NCBI GenBank assembly: GCA_036346225.1
Contig: JARFIW010001320.1
Location: forward strand, 1,922,001 to 1,986,000
Origin: Platerodrilus igneus
Lineage: Eukaryota; Arthropoda; Insecta; Coleoptera; Lycidae
Direction of reading: 5' to 3'
DNA length: 64,000 bases
Position 1 is the first letter of the stretch; each line of letters begins with the position of its first letter. The notes below the pieces were generated by a model that worked only from the letters and a program-made list of their open reading frames with translations, did no database searches and was not told the origin of the DNA. Shown here piece after piece: positions 47,201 through 59,981 of the stretch. Made by a program: the position numbers and the translations under genes.

Positions 47201-49728
47201 TTTAGTAGTAATACCTAGCCAGAGTGAGGTCAAAAAACTATGTTCTTTTTTTAAAAAAATTTGTATTTATCTTGCAATTATTTAATGTCCATCGCAGTAA
47301 AAATTGAATTTATTTGCATTTATTTATGAACTAGATAGAAATCATGTCATTGTGTAAGGATATCCAGTCACCCCAGCGATGAAGACGTATTTGAAGAGGC
47401 CTTGAATTTGGGAATATCATTTAATTTGACACAACTTAGTAAATGTTTTAAGATATTTTATGGATAGGCAAAGTATAACGTGATAAATTTGGGAAACGGA
47501 GAGCAGAGTGGACCTGTGCGAAATAACCACGTTCCGTGTAGAAATAAGATCGAAGATATGACAGTGACAGATGGTTTTACTTCCCTTAATCATGACCAAA
47601 AAAAAATTTCTTCGTATTTCAGCCATTTTTATTATATTTATGTCTTTATTTCTACTATTTTTATATTTTGTTTCATTAGAACCCACTCCTGTACCAATGT
47701 AGTTAACCGGCGCGCCCTTAAAATTATTACGGGTGTTCCCGCCTCTTCAGGACAAATCAAAATTTATAACGGAACGCTCATTCTACCCGTAACAAAACGT
47801 TCTCATAAAAAGTGATCGATGGTATTTAGGTTTTGTAAGCGCGGAAACCAGTGGATAGTGCCACCTCGTAATATCTATCAATATTCAACGTTTAAATGTG
47901 ATTTCACATCAAGGGTATTATCAGATAGAACACCTTCGGGTTCTTCAGTTAGCAATTGCCTAAGAGTAAAGATCATGAACATTAAGAATTCCAACCGTAT
48001 GAAAAGGCGTTGAATCACCATATCAATGATTATCGAAGAACTACGGATTCTTTTTTTAATCGTTTATTGTTTTAAACTATACCCATACCTTAGACCTATC
48101 CTAGTTCTACAGATCTAAAAATTTTAGATTAAATTAACAGAATTAACATAAAAGGAAATAATTTATCATAATACGGTAAATAACTTCTGTGTTGGAACTG
48201 TATGGCTCGTCCATGTCGCCTTAGACGGGTCGCTGTTAATTTTGGAAGTTAAATTGTAGAGAATGGTCTTCTATTTTCTTTCATGGGGAAGAAACAGAGA
48301 GTAGTAGTATCGGACGATTTGAGCAGGAACTTTCTGGCTAACCGTGCAATCGTGAATTGTGCCTAGAAAGTTGGGGTAGTACTTGACTGGAATATGTAGC
48401 GTGGTCCATTTCTCAGCACCGGGGAGTGAAGAGCCTGACTTCCTGTAATTGTTCTATTCTTTCGTGGAATGGGAAGATTGCATCACGGCCGTTCGCCTTA
48501 AGCGACGCTTGCAGTGTTTTACCTGTATCGTTTGAAAGCTTTTATATTATAGTTCTATTTTTTAATTTTTTTGACATTCTCAATTGATGGACCATTCACG
48601 AAATAATTGAACTGAAATAGCACGAGAGTTGTCACAGTAAAGAAATTTTAGAAAAAATTGTGTTTGGAAGGAGAGGGGAGGGAGACTCGGCCCGCGGCTC
48701 TCTTTTTTAACGACGCTTGCAAGGTCAGAGTTTGTTTCAATTACGTGTTCGTAGAATTAAAGTCGTGACGTCCGAGAAAAAAGTAGAAACTTAAGAGTTT
48801 TGGATTTTGCGTTGTTTTAAGGGAACTGTTGTTTGAAGGAGGAAAGGCTGATGTGTCTGAACATCCTTGGCTTTAAGGAAATACCGGAAATTAAGCGGTG
48901 AGTACAATAACAAACTTTATGTCTATAATTTATAGTTATATACCTATGGATTTTAAATATAAAGGGGCTTGTATTTATGTAGTAAGAAATTAATAAAACG
49001 TGAAAGTAATTATTTCGTTGAATTATAAAATATTGACGAAACCCGTTTTGATTAAATTTAAGCATGATATTATAGCGAAAAGAAGTTTGGAACGTTTAAA
49101 AATATTACGAAATATGTGCGTATCGATTTTAAATTTAAGCTTTAATGGTGGGATTGATTTTTAGTTAAAGAGTAAAAATTTAAAATTTTTAATGGGCAAT
49201 AGAATGATAAACGGATTTAACTATATTTAACTGTTTTTTGGGTATTGTAATCAAGAGCATTTTTAGAAATGGGATTTAGAACATCATGCATATCGTTACT
49301 GGAAGCTAAACAGGTTGTGCTATTATTGAAGGATTTAACTTTTTTCAAGGTTTTTTTATAACACCTGGCCAGTCTGGTGTTAGGAAAGTAACATTTCTGT
49401 ATTGAACGTAAAAAGAAACTTTTCCCAATTTTGATGGAAACGGACATGAAGTCGGAACGTAAAATTCCTGAAACTACGATCTAAGAGCTGCGAGATTCTC
49501 TTATGGCTTTTGACAGAGATCAATCATCCGGTGTTTTTAAACGGATTAGTTTGTTGTAGGTTTATACGCAAAGACTTTGTGTCAATATACCCACCACAAT
49601 GAAGGCACAAAAAACCAAACGTCAGCTATCGCTAACACCGAACAATCTTCATAGTGCGAATGAAGGTACAATTCAGAGATTTCGTTATGTTACCGTTCTG
49701 GCTGGTACCCCAGTGGCTACTTCCAATA
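44229..49728. repeat. Large duplicated block, copy 2, right part
   Basis: Resumes with ACACTCCTTAGTATT and follows 25403-31440. Identity falls with distance: the first 400 bases are nearly identical, and further right there are many substitutions, a 47-base insertion near 45918-45965 and deletions near 45340 and 47590-47690. It ends at CTACTTCCAATATCA, where copy 1 goes on into gypsy gag. Short frames are not conserved between copies, so no gene is called. Confidence 0.88.
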
Positions 49729-49759
49729 TCACACTTGAAGGCATACTAAAAGGAGAGTT

Positions 49760-51000
49760 TTAGTGATGGTGTGGAAATTGGATGACAGGGAATGAAGGTG
49801 CGATTTTATTATGAAAAAAAGAGCATAATTTAACTGGTTCGGAAGATTGAGCCACCAAAGAAGCCCAAAAGTAGAATAAAAATTGAGTAGAACGGCGATG
49901 CCGTATTTGTGCGAGGATGATTAGACGTTGGTGATAAGGTAACGGACGGTGCGTTCCGCGCTATTGCCTCGTCGGAAGTCGTGCTGGTGGGGTGGGAGTA
50001 GGTAGCAGTTTTATTTTTCTGAGGAAAATTTGTTCTATTATTTTTCCAAGTGTTGATGACAGGGCTATCGTCTGTAGGATTTGGGATCATCAGGAGGTTG
50101 GTTTGGCTTGTGGATAAGGGTGATGAAGGCTGATTTACAAGAGTATGAAAAGATTTCTGTCGATAGACATTTTTGGATGAGGAGGTGCTTGGTTTCTCTA
50201 ATGAGCGGCTAAGAGTTTTGGGTGATTATGATTTAAATGATGTCTGGTCCTAAAGCTTTGTGTGGATTGAGATTTGTAAACAGTGTGTCCAACAGGCTGA
50301 TTCTAAGGTCTGTGTCCGGGGCAGTATCTGGTTGGGTAAGGACATTGACAGCCTTGGGTGGGGCATCGGGAGGTAGGGAATGGGTTACTGCGTTCAGTAA
50401 AGTTGATAATATATTCCCAAAGGTAGGCAGGGTTGTCGATAAGGTGGAGTGGTTATAATGTAAGGTTATGGGTTTTTTACTAGTTTTCGGTAAGTGGCCC
50501 AGAGGTGTGTTGTGCGTGGATTAAGTTCTAATAGTGAGGTTTTTTATTGGTGTTGATGAAATTTTTGTACCCTTTACTGTCTGCTGTGTAGGTGTGGTTG
50601 CGTCCGCGTTACCACGCCTTGTTCTTTGTAGTCTGTCTGGGTTGTGTTGTATGCGTCTTGCAGGGGTGAGGGCCGGGAGTACGTGGCTACGGTGAGGATA
50701 TTTTGGACAATGATGTTGGTTAGTGCAGGAGAGTTGTAGTCAGCGTAGGATACTGCGGGGAATGTAAGATAATCGGTCTGTCGCACTGGAATGTAGGTGT
50801 ACATGTGTGGGCTAATAGATTCGGGATTTTGTTATTGATTAGATATGATTCTTGGACCAGGGCTATGTTGATGCGAGGTTGTTGTTGGATATAGAAAAGT
50901 TCTAAGGTGAAGATTTTGGAGTGTCGGAGGTTGATTTGGATTGAGTTCGGTTTGACGTCGATTTGGGGCGGTGCTCATCTGTGTCTTTGTGCGCATTGTC
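49760..51000 (-). pseudogene. Jockey/R1-like LINE ORF2 remnant (endonuclease and start of RT)
   Basis: Reading the minus strand from about 50970: INLRHSKIFTLELFYIQQQP then IALVQESYLINNKIPNL, the N-terminal signature of the AP-like endonuclease. Near 50270-50230 comes NLNPHKALGPDII (RT motif L..KA.G.D.I). Near 50120-50070 comes AFITLIHKPNQPPDDPKSYR, and near 49970-49930 HDFRRGNSAERTVRYLI, which match RT motifs 1-2a. It breaks off at about 49750 before the catalytic YADD. Many stops. Forward-strand frames here are shadows. Like the LINE at 18.3 kb it keeps the front and lacks the back. Confidence 0.75.
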
Positions 51001-53209
51001 TAGTATCCATAGTAGGTGTGTAGTTACGTTGCATGCAGGTTGTTTGTAGACGGGCATTCAGGACAAGTGACGAGATGTTCGTGTGGACGATTTAATAATG
51101 TAATGGGGAAGTTTCAAGTTACGTTAACGTAATCACTTAACCGAAAGGCTTTTTCTTAGGTACTGTCTTAATTAATGGGCGCCAATTCTCCTAGTTTACG
51201 ATACGATCCTTTTAAGGATCCGTTTTCGTAGTGGATCCTAATTATGTGTGCCTCCTGGTGCAATAAAATTTTTTTATAATCAATCTATGTTCTAAACAAA
51301 TACCTTTCTCTTGCGTCACATAATTCTATTTTACCATAGTAGTAATAACACTATTCCCGTAAACAGGTACTAACACTTTTTACATTATATAAATTTACAC
51401 AGCTACTTTCTAAAATAAACTTATCTTCGATCAATCATAGTATTAGAATGCCCAACGACATTTATTTCGTTAATTCGTCAAGTGTTCTATTAGAATTTCA
51501 ATTCGTTTTCATAATAACATAAACGTTACACTATACAACTCGGGCGGGCGTTTTCTAATTTCATCAATATGTATCTTGATAAGCTTAATTTATAAACGCC
51601 ACCAACAAAAACAAAAAATATAAACAGTTAATTTAACTAATAAAACAGCTTGAATGCTATTCTATATAAAGATTTCCATTGAACCAGGCTTAAATCACTT
51701 TGAGACAAGTAATTAATTTCCAACATATGTTGGTTTGGGACAAATCTGTCCCAATTCCTACCTTGGTTATCGGATCGTTGTCGATGTAATTCGCGAATAT
51801 CTCTACGTTTGACTCCCGTAGGCTAATCTTATTGCCTAAGAGGTTACCTCAATTTTCCTATTAACGATTACCATAACATATGTTCCGCTCACCGATTCGC
51901 GAGTAATTAATTTGTTTGCTTTCGTCGACAATCTAGTTCTTGCTCTTTTCCCAACTGATTGGCATGCCATTGTTTTACGGTCATTCACATCGAGTTTACG
52001 TCTGATCACGTGAAAAAAGTGTGTATATTGTTATCTCAAAACAATTGAAATGAAATGCTTAATTACTACTACTATTCGTGAAATCAGAATATATTGAGTT
52101 ACTTTCAAATTAATTTTTTACTTTCCTGTTTGGTTTATATCTGAAGTAACGTGAATGCGTTACAGAGACTCGCGAGTCATGGAAAGCCCGTAATACTGCT
52201 GCTAATGTTTTATCGCGAAGTGGCAGGTCATCCTTTCACAATTTGTTGCTTTTACTTATTTAATAAATAGGATTACACACCCAACCTAATTTTAACCTTC
52301 GTTAACATTTAATATTGAAAATGTAGGTGCAAATGCCATTTCCCGAAAAAAATGCATAAACTTATTTTCTGCGTTGTCTTAGCCTTGAACTGGCTAAGAT
52401 ACACATATACACTACTAAAACGTTCTTAGCAAAAAAATTATATAATCCTACCACACCAGGTATTTGATTTTCAAAATATTTGTACATAACATTCTATTCC
52501 CCTTGCGGGTAATGTCCTAATTAACAATAAGCGAAAACAGAGTCTACTATTCTAGAATAATCCAGCATTCAAAAGATTCAAATAACTTATAGCCTCTTCC
52601 GTCCATTTTTAACCAAAGAAGTACATCCAGAAACGTCAGTATTTTTTTTCAACATCTATATTCTCCTGTTGTACGTTTTTGGTTACCCTATCGCACTTAA
52701 CAACATAACCAATTCAAAGTTTCTGTTTGGTAAGCCCTCACATGCATCACTCTTTACATCACTACAATAACCCGTACTTATTACGTCCTGTCGGTACGAC
52801 TGTAAATTCCATGAACTCGTAATTGGCATCTTCCTTGTTTCAACCGCAAGCCAAGGTCAAAGGTCGCGTGGTCACCAGCCGCGTAACCTAATTGTCTACA
52901 TACTTGTGTGGTGGTACTGTTTAACTTCTTACCCTGTTTCTCCTGGGATATTTTTGATAAATTTTTCCCCGCTTTGTGTTGTCATGCCTTACACAGGACG
53001 GTCATACACTTATCACTTTCACACGCTGCTTATGTCATCGTCTAGAGGTATGTCGGGACATGTTTCCCCATATAATCTTATCTTTGAGCGTGTAGTCTGC
53101 CTTGTTTTATTATCGTCCTTAGTCATAGTGTGTTCTGTTTATAAAAATTTTTACGTCTGGAATTTTTTCGCGCGTGCTTGTCGCATCTGTTTATAATCTG
53201 TGGCTTTTA
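51001..53209. other. Unassigned 2.2-kb region
   Basis: AT-rich with scattered palindromic patches such as GATCCTTTTAAGGATCC near 51206. The 96-codon frame at 52906-53196 is hydrophobic without motif. I found no match to other parts of the window and no LTR, TIR or tRNA. Confidence 0.5.
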
Positions 53210-53215
53210 TCGTAT

Positions 53216-53560
53216 CGACGGTTGCGTGGATCAGACAGGTTTGCATACGACTGCTGATCCAAAGGTACCGGATTCGATTCCCGATACAACCGTTTGAAAA
53301 ATGTTAAGTTAGTATTTCCCACAAAAAAACGCTCTCGTTCGACTGAGAGGTAAATGTGTGTGTGTTGTTACGCACGTTAAAGATCCCTACCTGGCTTAGA
53401 ATAGCAAGGGTTTGTCAAAATTCAAAATTTCCAGGTAGAAAGATTCTTGCGTCCTGGCCAATGTAGTACCTTCGAGTAGAGCATTAGAAAAAATATAGAA
53501 TGTGGCGGTTTTTACCGTGTGATAACGCGTCTATTGTAATCATCTTTCCATAGGTTCTGC
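53216..53560 (+). mobile_element. tRNA-derived SINE candidate
   Basis: ACGGTTG at 53218-53224 pairs with CAACCGT at 53289-53295, a perfect 7-bp acceptor-like stem about 72 bases apart, tRNA length. Inside, GGATTCGATTCCC near 53270 fits a Pol III B box and a degraded T arm, and TGGATCAGACAGG could be a weakened A box. Downstream comes a non-tRNA body with TTACGCACGTTAAAGATCCC and a segment ATGTAGTACCTTCGAGTAGA that resembles 344-366 inside R1. The anticodon arm is not convincing, so a functional tRNA gene is unlikely. Confidence 0.55.
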
Positions 53561-55029
53561 AGTCTGCAGTTTCTAAATAGTTTACTGTACAATGTGGTCG
53601 TCCTTAAGTTTGTCCTAATTAATGACTAATGCTTGTATTTCTATATCAAACGTTTCAATTTATTGTGAAAGAAATTATTTCATTTTTCCAGTTATCATTT
53701 AAATGATTTATGCTACATTTCTTTGTTTCAATGTATTGTTAGAAATAATCATCGTTTCCAAATGAATTTTACAGAAATATTCTCAACTGGCCATCAAAGT
53801 TATTTTAGTATTCTTATGTAATCATGTAAAGTACCTTTATAAAAAAATAGCAATCCAATTGCTTTCTAATATTAACTAATCCAAAACCTTTAATATACAG
53901 GGTGTAATCTCAGTAAGACCTTAAACTATCAACCCTGCCCTAATAATATCTTTCCTATACCTTATGGTTAACTAAAGTAACGCGCGAGCGTTACATGTCG
54001 ATAAGTATGATGATACAGACTTACGCTTTTGGTGTAATTAAAACACAATTTTATTTGTTTGTTACATAAATAAAACATTTACATTTACATTTTTCTACCA
54101 TTTGTTAAGTTCTGAATTGACGTTAAGCAATTGAATTAATTTTACGCTCCAAGGATGAAAATACGTAACAGTAAAATAGCGCACCGCCTACCTTTCAGTA
54201 GTGCGGAATGTGCTCTATAAACGCAAAGAACTTTTAGAGGTATAGAATACCAACACTCTTACTATATACTCACACCTGCTTTTCAATTCACTGTCTAATG
54301 AAGTCTTTGGGCGTCAACTCGCCTGGATAATGCCTGCCCGTAAAATGAGTGTTGCTAGAGACGATTTTAGTGGTTTTACTGCAGTTGGAGGTCGATAGAC
54401 CTTTACTTACAATCTCCCGACCTCCTTCTACTAATCTACTATAAACACAAATTTAAAGAAACTCAATTTGTGGTACACCTAACCTATATCAAATATGATT
54501 ATCACAGTAAATAACAATAGAAAAATTACTAAGACCCACCCCTACTTTGGCCAAATATGCGTGTAAAAAAAGGAACAACTTAAATTTATTAATGATAGAG
54601 ACCCGACCAATTTAATTTCTAATTACTATTTTGTCTCTACAACAATAAGCTTTTATGTAAGAAAATTATGTTCTTACCAATCAGCTTTAAAATAAGCGCG
54701 CATCAACGTAATCGTCCTTTATAATATGTTTCACATACTCCAATCACAATTATTAGATATACGACAGCATGTAATATTTATAAAATAGAAAACAAAATTT
54801 CAGTAGACACAGTTGTGTTTGTTTATCATCTACAAAGCTCCTACTACCTTCTAGTGTAGGAAATTGTTGCAGGTAGCTTAATTACTCCAGCTCCAGATCA
54901 AATACAAGTTGCTAACACGGGTCATTTTCACAAATATTTTTAATCTCTGCCTTATTCGCACTTTCACACCTGTTTACTAACAGCTTTGAAGTTTTCAATA
55001 CCGAAGCCTTAATACCCGTTTAACAACCT
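53561..55029. other. Unassigned AT-rich region
   Basis: No gene, terminal repeat or motif recognised on either strand. Many short A/T runs. Confidence 0.5.
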
Positions 55030-55693
55030 TATTCGCACGGAGATAGTTGCGTGTCACTTCGAAGCTCTGCTCTGATCTGGAATGACTGAGGATGATAAAT
55101 AACTAGATTGTATGAATGCTCCCCTCTTTTATTATCCGTTGTTTCTATAAGCTCCAATTTTTTAGAGTTATTATACCACATGTTCTTGTTCTCACAGATT
55201 GTGTTTCTAAAACAGTCCTTATTCGAAGCTAATGTCGCTCTTTTTGTGTAACCTATCATTTGATTACGTTTGCAACACATCTTTTATCGCTGTAACTATG
55301 TGTTTATGAATATTGGGGTAATCTAGCATGGGTACGATTTCTTTGAATTCGTGTAAGTCTTGTCACGGTTTATATGTAACGCATTAATCTTTAATGGTTG
55401 ATTGAGGTTGTAGGGCGTCTATCCAATTCCATGATTCAATGGTTTGATTTCGAATTCGTGTCAATGTGTACAAATATACTTTCCTATGCCGGTTATTTAC
55501 GTGGCGTTTATCTGCATTTTCCTAAATTTAATTCGAAGGGTGTAAAGTCCCGATCGTTATTACTCTCTGTATAAAAATGTACTAGACTTTGTACTATTTT
55601 AATTCGTTGTCCTAATTTAATGTCATATTGGACTAACCACGTTATTAAATGTACTCTACCAAAGCGTCTATATATTTTACAGGTTGTTTTCAT
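55030..55693 (-). pseudogene. Possible gypsy-type integrase C-terminal remnant
   Basis: The minus-strand frame 55693-55508 ends with FYTESNNDRDFTPFELNLGK, which follows the pattern YN...H..T.FTPFEL.FG at the end of the retroelement integrase core. The next frame (55280-55029, 83 residues, KKLELIETTDNKRGEHSYNL) is in a plausible place for the integrase tail but has no motif I can name. With only one short motif this is a weak call. Confidence 0.4.
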
Positions 55694-55899
55694 GCTAAAA
55701 GCTCCTTCAACTAACTTTCACATTAATTACATTCAGAACTGGATATAGTTCCGTATTAAAAATATACTGAAGGATAGACATTTCACAAGCAACTTTAAAT
55801 TATAACCAAATTAAACATAAACTCTTCAGGCGTTTATACTTATTTCGATTTATTTACTTCCATAAAGAGATTTACTTCCCACATCGTAAAAATTCTAGA

Positions 55900-56400
55900 A
55901 TTCTGTAGCTAACTGGTAACACAAAAGGCTTTGTATAAAATTTCACCTTAGAGAGAATTTATTGTGCTAGATTCCTGGTTCCACTAGACTAATGGTTTCC
56001 GATCAGAATTTTATTAGCTTTTACATACTATTCGTAACTGGAACGAGCGTCAGACCCAGCTTTCTAGCAAATTAAGAGAGTCATATATTACTATTCAAAC
56101 AAACAAGGTTATCACACGGAGTTAGGTAAATATACGGTTGTGTGCGTTAATCCGGGTCTACAGATCCATAATGGGCTGGGTTTAGTTGAACAATTTAAAG
56201 AGATCCAAATAAATGTGTGCAGCTGTAGGCCAAATGTCTCGTATTTTGAATAGTAGTCGCTATTATAAGCATATAAAGCTGTGTTTTATATGTACATATT
56301 CGTAGCTGTGACGATTTATCACAAAAGTGAAGCGAAGGTGCAAAATTTCAATGCTACTTACTGTCCAACTTAAAACTGTTAAGTTAGATAATACTTTGTA
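55900..56400 (+). repeat. Diverged relative of part of R1
   Basis: The stretch ATTTTATTAGCTTTTACATA followed by CTATTCGTAACTGGAACGAG near 56010-56052 aligns with 1265-1306 in R1, and CAAACAAACAAGGTTATCAC near 56096 with the region near 1353. Similarity is patchy and gapped, suggesting an old member of the same repeat family. Confidence 0.4.
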
Positions 56401-56677
56401 TGAGTTTAAATCGGGTATTCAATTGGATCTAAAACTAACGCCTTGATTGCTGAGGAATAGACCAGGCGTTAATGATAGGTGTGCTAAAACTTTTTGGTTA
56501 ATAGTAAGGAATTGCTTCACAATATGTATGTTGTCACAACCGCAACTGACGTAAACACGCAAATCCAAATTCACCAGCACTTGTAATGAAAATTCTACGT
56601 TAGATGTTAGGGAACGTGAATCTATATATCCTATATATACATTTGCTTAAGAATTTACTTATTTAAGTTGTGCCGCA

Positions 56678-57278
56678 AGTTACATATCTCCCAAATTAAT
56701 ATATATGTATATGCAAATGAAACTTTTAAGTCTTAAGAAATAGATTGTTACAATGTAAAATTGAAGGACAAATTATAAAAAATTAATGGAAGTTCATTAA
56801 CCAGACATGAGAATGAAAACAGTACTTTGTATTCTAGACGTTATATGATACTGCAGGTGCAGGTCACAGTAGACTATAAGAAACCAATTGTTAGATATAG
56901 ATTATTAAAATGTAATACTTTGTATTGATCAAGAAATAGCACGCACGAGATCTGCATTTCCCACAAGTGATGTAAGAGCAGGAATTGCATAAATACCCTC
57001 AAGATCCCAAAATGGCCAGTCAGTCTGAAAACTCCATAACTTTAGCATTGTTAGTTGTTCAAAGCTACTCATTTGTAATTATTAATTATTTATTATTGAT
57101 TTGTAACTTATGGTATTTTTCAATTTCAAGTACTTAATGTTTAATGTATATAAGCGTTCAAGTGTCTTAGAACAAATAAAGTCACGTTGTAATTAATAAA
57201 TTAAAATACACTTGATAGGAGTGTTAATTTGGAAATAAAATCTTCTTAAAAAGAAGCTCCTAAAGGCCAAAATCTATC
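56678..57278 (+). repeat. Errantivirus-like LTR1
   Basis: Begins AGTTACATATCTCCC and ends at CTATC before TGGCGCAGCCGG at 57279. AATAAAG near 57175 may be the polyadenylation signal. Identity to LTR2 is clear along its length but with substitutions and indels, so this pair is not recent. Confidence 0.85.
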
Positions 57279-57450
57279 TGGCGCAGCCGGAACTGATTCC
57301 TGAAGGGCACTAGAGAATCCAAAATCGAGAAACTGATGGTCTTGAATTTCTATTCTTTATCTGGAACTAAAAACTAATTGGACAAAGTACAAAAATCGAC
57401 CAAGTCCAATAACAAAGAGGAAAAACTATGAAACTGGCAATCAAACTTTT

Positions 57451-57459
57451 GTAAGTACC
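57451..57459 (+). promoter_or_regulatory. Candidate splice donor in the errantivirus-like leader
   Basis: GTAAGTACC follows a short run encoding ELAIKL-like sequence after the primer site. The same GTAAGTACC occurs at 60152-60160 at the same position after LTR2. Errantiviruses make env mRNA by splicing from the leader, so this may be that donor. No acceptor was assigned. Confidence 0.45.
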
Positions 57460-58019
57460 AAAGATCATTTTCCTAACCATTGTCAACTGAATATTGTTGT
57501 TAGCTAGTAAGAAACAAAAAGAATTTTTATGTACAATTTTATTATCGCAAATTATTATTTTCGAAAGAATTTACTCAGCAAAGTCTGAAACTTAATTTGA
57601 CAAAAAAATTTATATACGCTCAATTTATTGCAATTTATTACAATTTATTAAGCTTTAGTGTATAATTAAAACGCAATTCTTTGTACCATTTTATTACAGC
57701 AATTATTATTCAGAAAAATCTGAAGACTCGATTCTCATCACACTTTATAAAGAGTTATAATTAAATATTTTCAGTGCAAACAAATTAACGGAGGTGTATA
57801 ATTATAAACACATTTTATGTACTGTATTAGTGCAACACTTAATGAAATAACTATTCAGCGGAAATCTGAAACCGATATAATTATAACCAAGGTTATATCA
57901 TAATTACGCACAATATACGTAAAGATAAGTAATTCTTTAAATAGCTTAATACAAACTAGACTGAAAAATAACTTTTAATTTATTAAAAACAATGAACGGT
58001 GACAATATGAAGCTTTATC

Positions 58020-58560
58020 TAGACGCAACCCCCTACATGACAGAAATCAGGCACAATTAGCAATTTTCATTACTGCTTGCGAGATATTTTTAAAATCTTT
58101 ATATAAACCAGGCGACAGCGAACGCAGCGTCTTGCTTTTACGCTTAATAATCAGCAAATTGGCCGGCATAGCATTAACATTGATTGCGAGCCGCGATGAC
58201 CTCGTCGAATGCGACGGCCGCAAACGGATATTGATAGAATATTGCGGCGATCAAAGAAACATTAAATGTTTTGTCCGAGATTTAATAAATTTACTGATGT
58301 AAACTAACCAATCACCCTACCAATTCGGTATGAAGTGTCAAGACGTACGAGTTTAATTTTTACCAAACTAAAAATTGAAGAACCCAACCAAAACATACGT
58401 TTACAAAAGACGAAGATGTACGACGAAATGGCTTTAGACACATACATCAATGCATTACCAGAACGGCTATCGGACAAAATAAAATTTCAACATCCCCAAA
58501 AGTTAGAGGAAGCGATGAACATGATTGTAGAGTAGGAAAACGTTATGTATTACAAAAATA
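58020..58560 (+). pseudogene. gag: Errantivirus-like gag remnant, first unit
   Basis: Parallels the better-preserved gag at 60690-61200. After several broken frames the stretch 58335-58535 gives SLIFTKLKIEEPNQNI and ALDTYINALPERLSDKIKFQ, matching the second unit and the gypsy-group pattern of short capsid motifs. Stop codons are frequent before 58335. The N-rich C-terminal Gag region of the second unit is missing here. Confidence 0.7.
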
Positions 58561-58599
58561 GATAATATAATCCTAACGCGAATAAAAATTACTCATCGA

Positions 58600-58986
58600 T
58601 GAATACGATACAAGCCGCGAGTCAAATACCAGGATTAATAGGCATGGATCTTTTAAGAAAATTAGGAGCAAATATTGATATTAAAACCGATTATTAAGAA
58701 AGAAACACGGACAAATTCGCATTAAATTACGAAACAGCAACACTCACACCGACCAAAAATACACCACCGAGCGTAGGACAGAACAACAAATAAAAGTTTA
58801 AGTAAACTCAATAAACGATATAAGAATTATAAATCACATGTTATTTCAACCTGGAGTAGAAACACCCACAGCATTGGTACAAATAAAAGACAATTACGCC
58901 ACTACAACAATTTTAAACTCAAACGATTACCCTATCGCAGTATCATTAACTAAACCAATAGACGTAGAAAAAGGTACTTTAGCGAA
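58600..58986 (+). pseudogene. Errantivirus-like protease C-terminal remnant
   Basis: IPGLIGMDLLRKLGANID near 58628-58680 matches the end of retroviral-type proteases, where the I-(I/L)G.D.L motif lies in the last helix. The following frame (58838-59047) with VQIKDNYATTTILNSN suits the spacer between protease and reverse transcriptase in this group. The active-site DTG is not present, and RT should follow but does not. Confidence 0.6.
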
Positions 58987-59298
58987 ATGGAAATCGACGA
59001 AGACTCAGAAAACAATTCCAACCATACAAAACACGATAGGATGTTAAAAGAAAATTTAATTAACAATTATAAAGAACACGTAAGTGAATTAAAAGGGCCA
59101 AAATTACATTACGGCAATATCAGTGTTTGGACAATTTTATTGATTATTGTAATAATTATATTAACGGTATATTTATTGTACAAAATGTATCTTAGATATA
59201 AAAACAAGGAAACAAATTTTTGGCATATGAAACAAGAAACAAAGGTGAATAAAGAAATAATAAATAAACCCTTAGGGACAATGAGTTTTAAAAATTAA
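58987..59298 (+). pseudogene. env: Errantivirus-like env C-terminal tail with membrane segment
   Basis: A 103-residue frame ends 34 bases before LTR2. It has a polar first half, then the strongly hydrophobic span VWTILLIIVIIILTVYLLY (one membrane crossing), then a basic cytoplasmic tail. Position just before the polypurine tract (GGAAGGAG at 59325) and 3' LTR is where errantivirus env ends. The ectodomain, cleavage site and signal peptide are absent, so nothing functional is encoded. Its first codons probably belong to the neighbouring deletion junction. Confidence 0.65.
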
Positions 59299-59331
59299 GT
59301 ACAGCCCTTAATTTTTATCTACGTTGGAAGG

Positions 59332-59981
59332 AGTTACATATCCTCCAAATTAATATATATGTATATTCAACTGAAACTTTTAGGTCTTAAGAAATAGATT
59401 GTTGCAATATAAAATTGTTGAACAAATTATAAAAGGTTAATGGAAGTTCATAAACCAGACATGAGAGCGGAAACAGTACTTTGTAATCCAGAAGTAATAT
59501 GATACTGTAGGTGCAGGTCACAGTAGACTATAAGAAGCCAATTGTTAGAATTAAGATTATTAAAATGTAATACTTTGTATTGTATCAAGAAATAGCCCAC
59601 ATGAGATCTGCATTTCCTACAAGTGACGTAAAAGCAGGGATTGCATAAATACCCTGAGGAGCCCATGATGGTCAATCAGTCTCGAGCTTCACAGCTTTAA
59701 CATTGTTGGTTGTTCAAGCTACTCACCGTAATTATTAATTATTGACAGTCAGTCTTAGAACTCCATAACTTTAGCACTGTTAGTTGTTCAAGCTACTCAT
59801 TTGTAAATATTACTTATTAATTAGTGATTAGTAACTTTGATTAATTTTGATTTACTACGTTAATGAACATAGTGTACATATTTTTGAAACTATTTGTAAT
59901 TTCTGTATAAATAAATTTGATAGAAGTGTTTTTGGAAGAAAAGTCTTTTTAAAAAGAAACTCGCAAAAACCAAAACCTATC
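59332..59981 (+). repeat. Errantivirus-like LTR2 (shared middle LTR)
   Basis: Begins AGTTACATATCCTCC after a purine tract and ends before TGGCGCAGCGTTAGG at 59982. It carries a partial duplication of about 75 bases: CAGTCT...AACTTTAGCA-type blocks at about 59678-59750 and 59750-59825, present once in LTR1 and LTR3. Confidence 0.85.

Noticed and set aside
50237..50458. Forward 73-codon frame as a gene
   Set aside because: It is the reverse-strand shadow of the LINE reverse transcriptase remnant, whose motifs read on the minus strand.
52906..53196. 96-codon hydrophobic frame as a membrane protein
   Set aside because: T-rich composition alone explains the hydrophobicity; no second copy, motif or context.
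53216..53296. Functional tRNA gene
   Set aside because: The acceptor stem and B box are present, but the T arm has mismatched pairs and no proper anticodon arm can be drawn.
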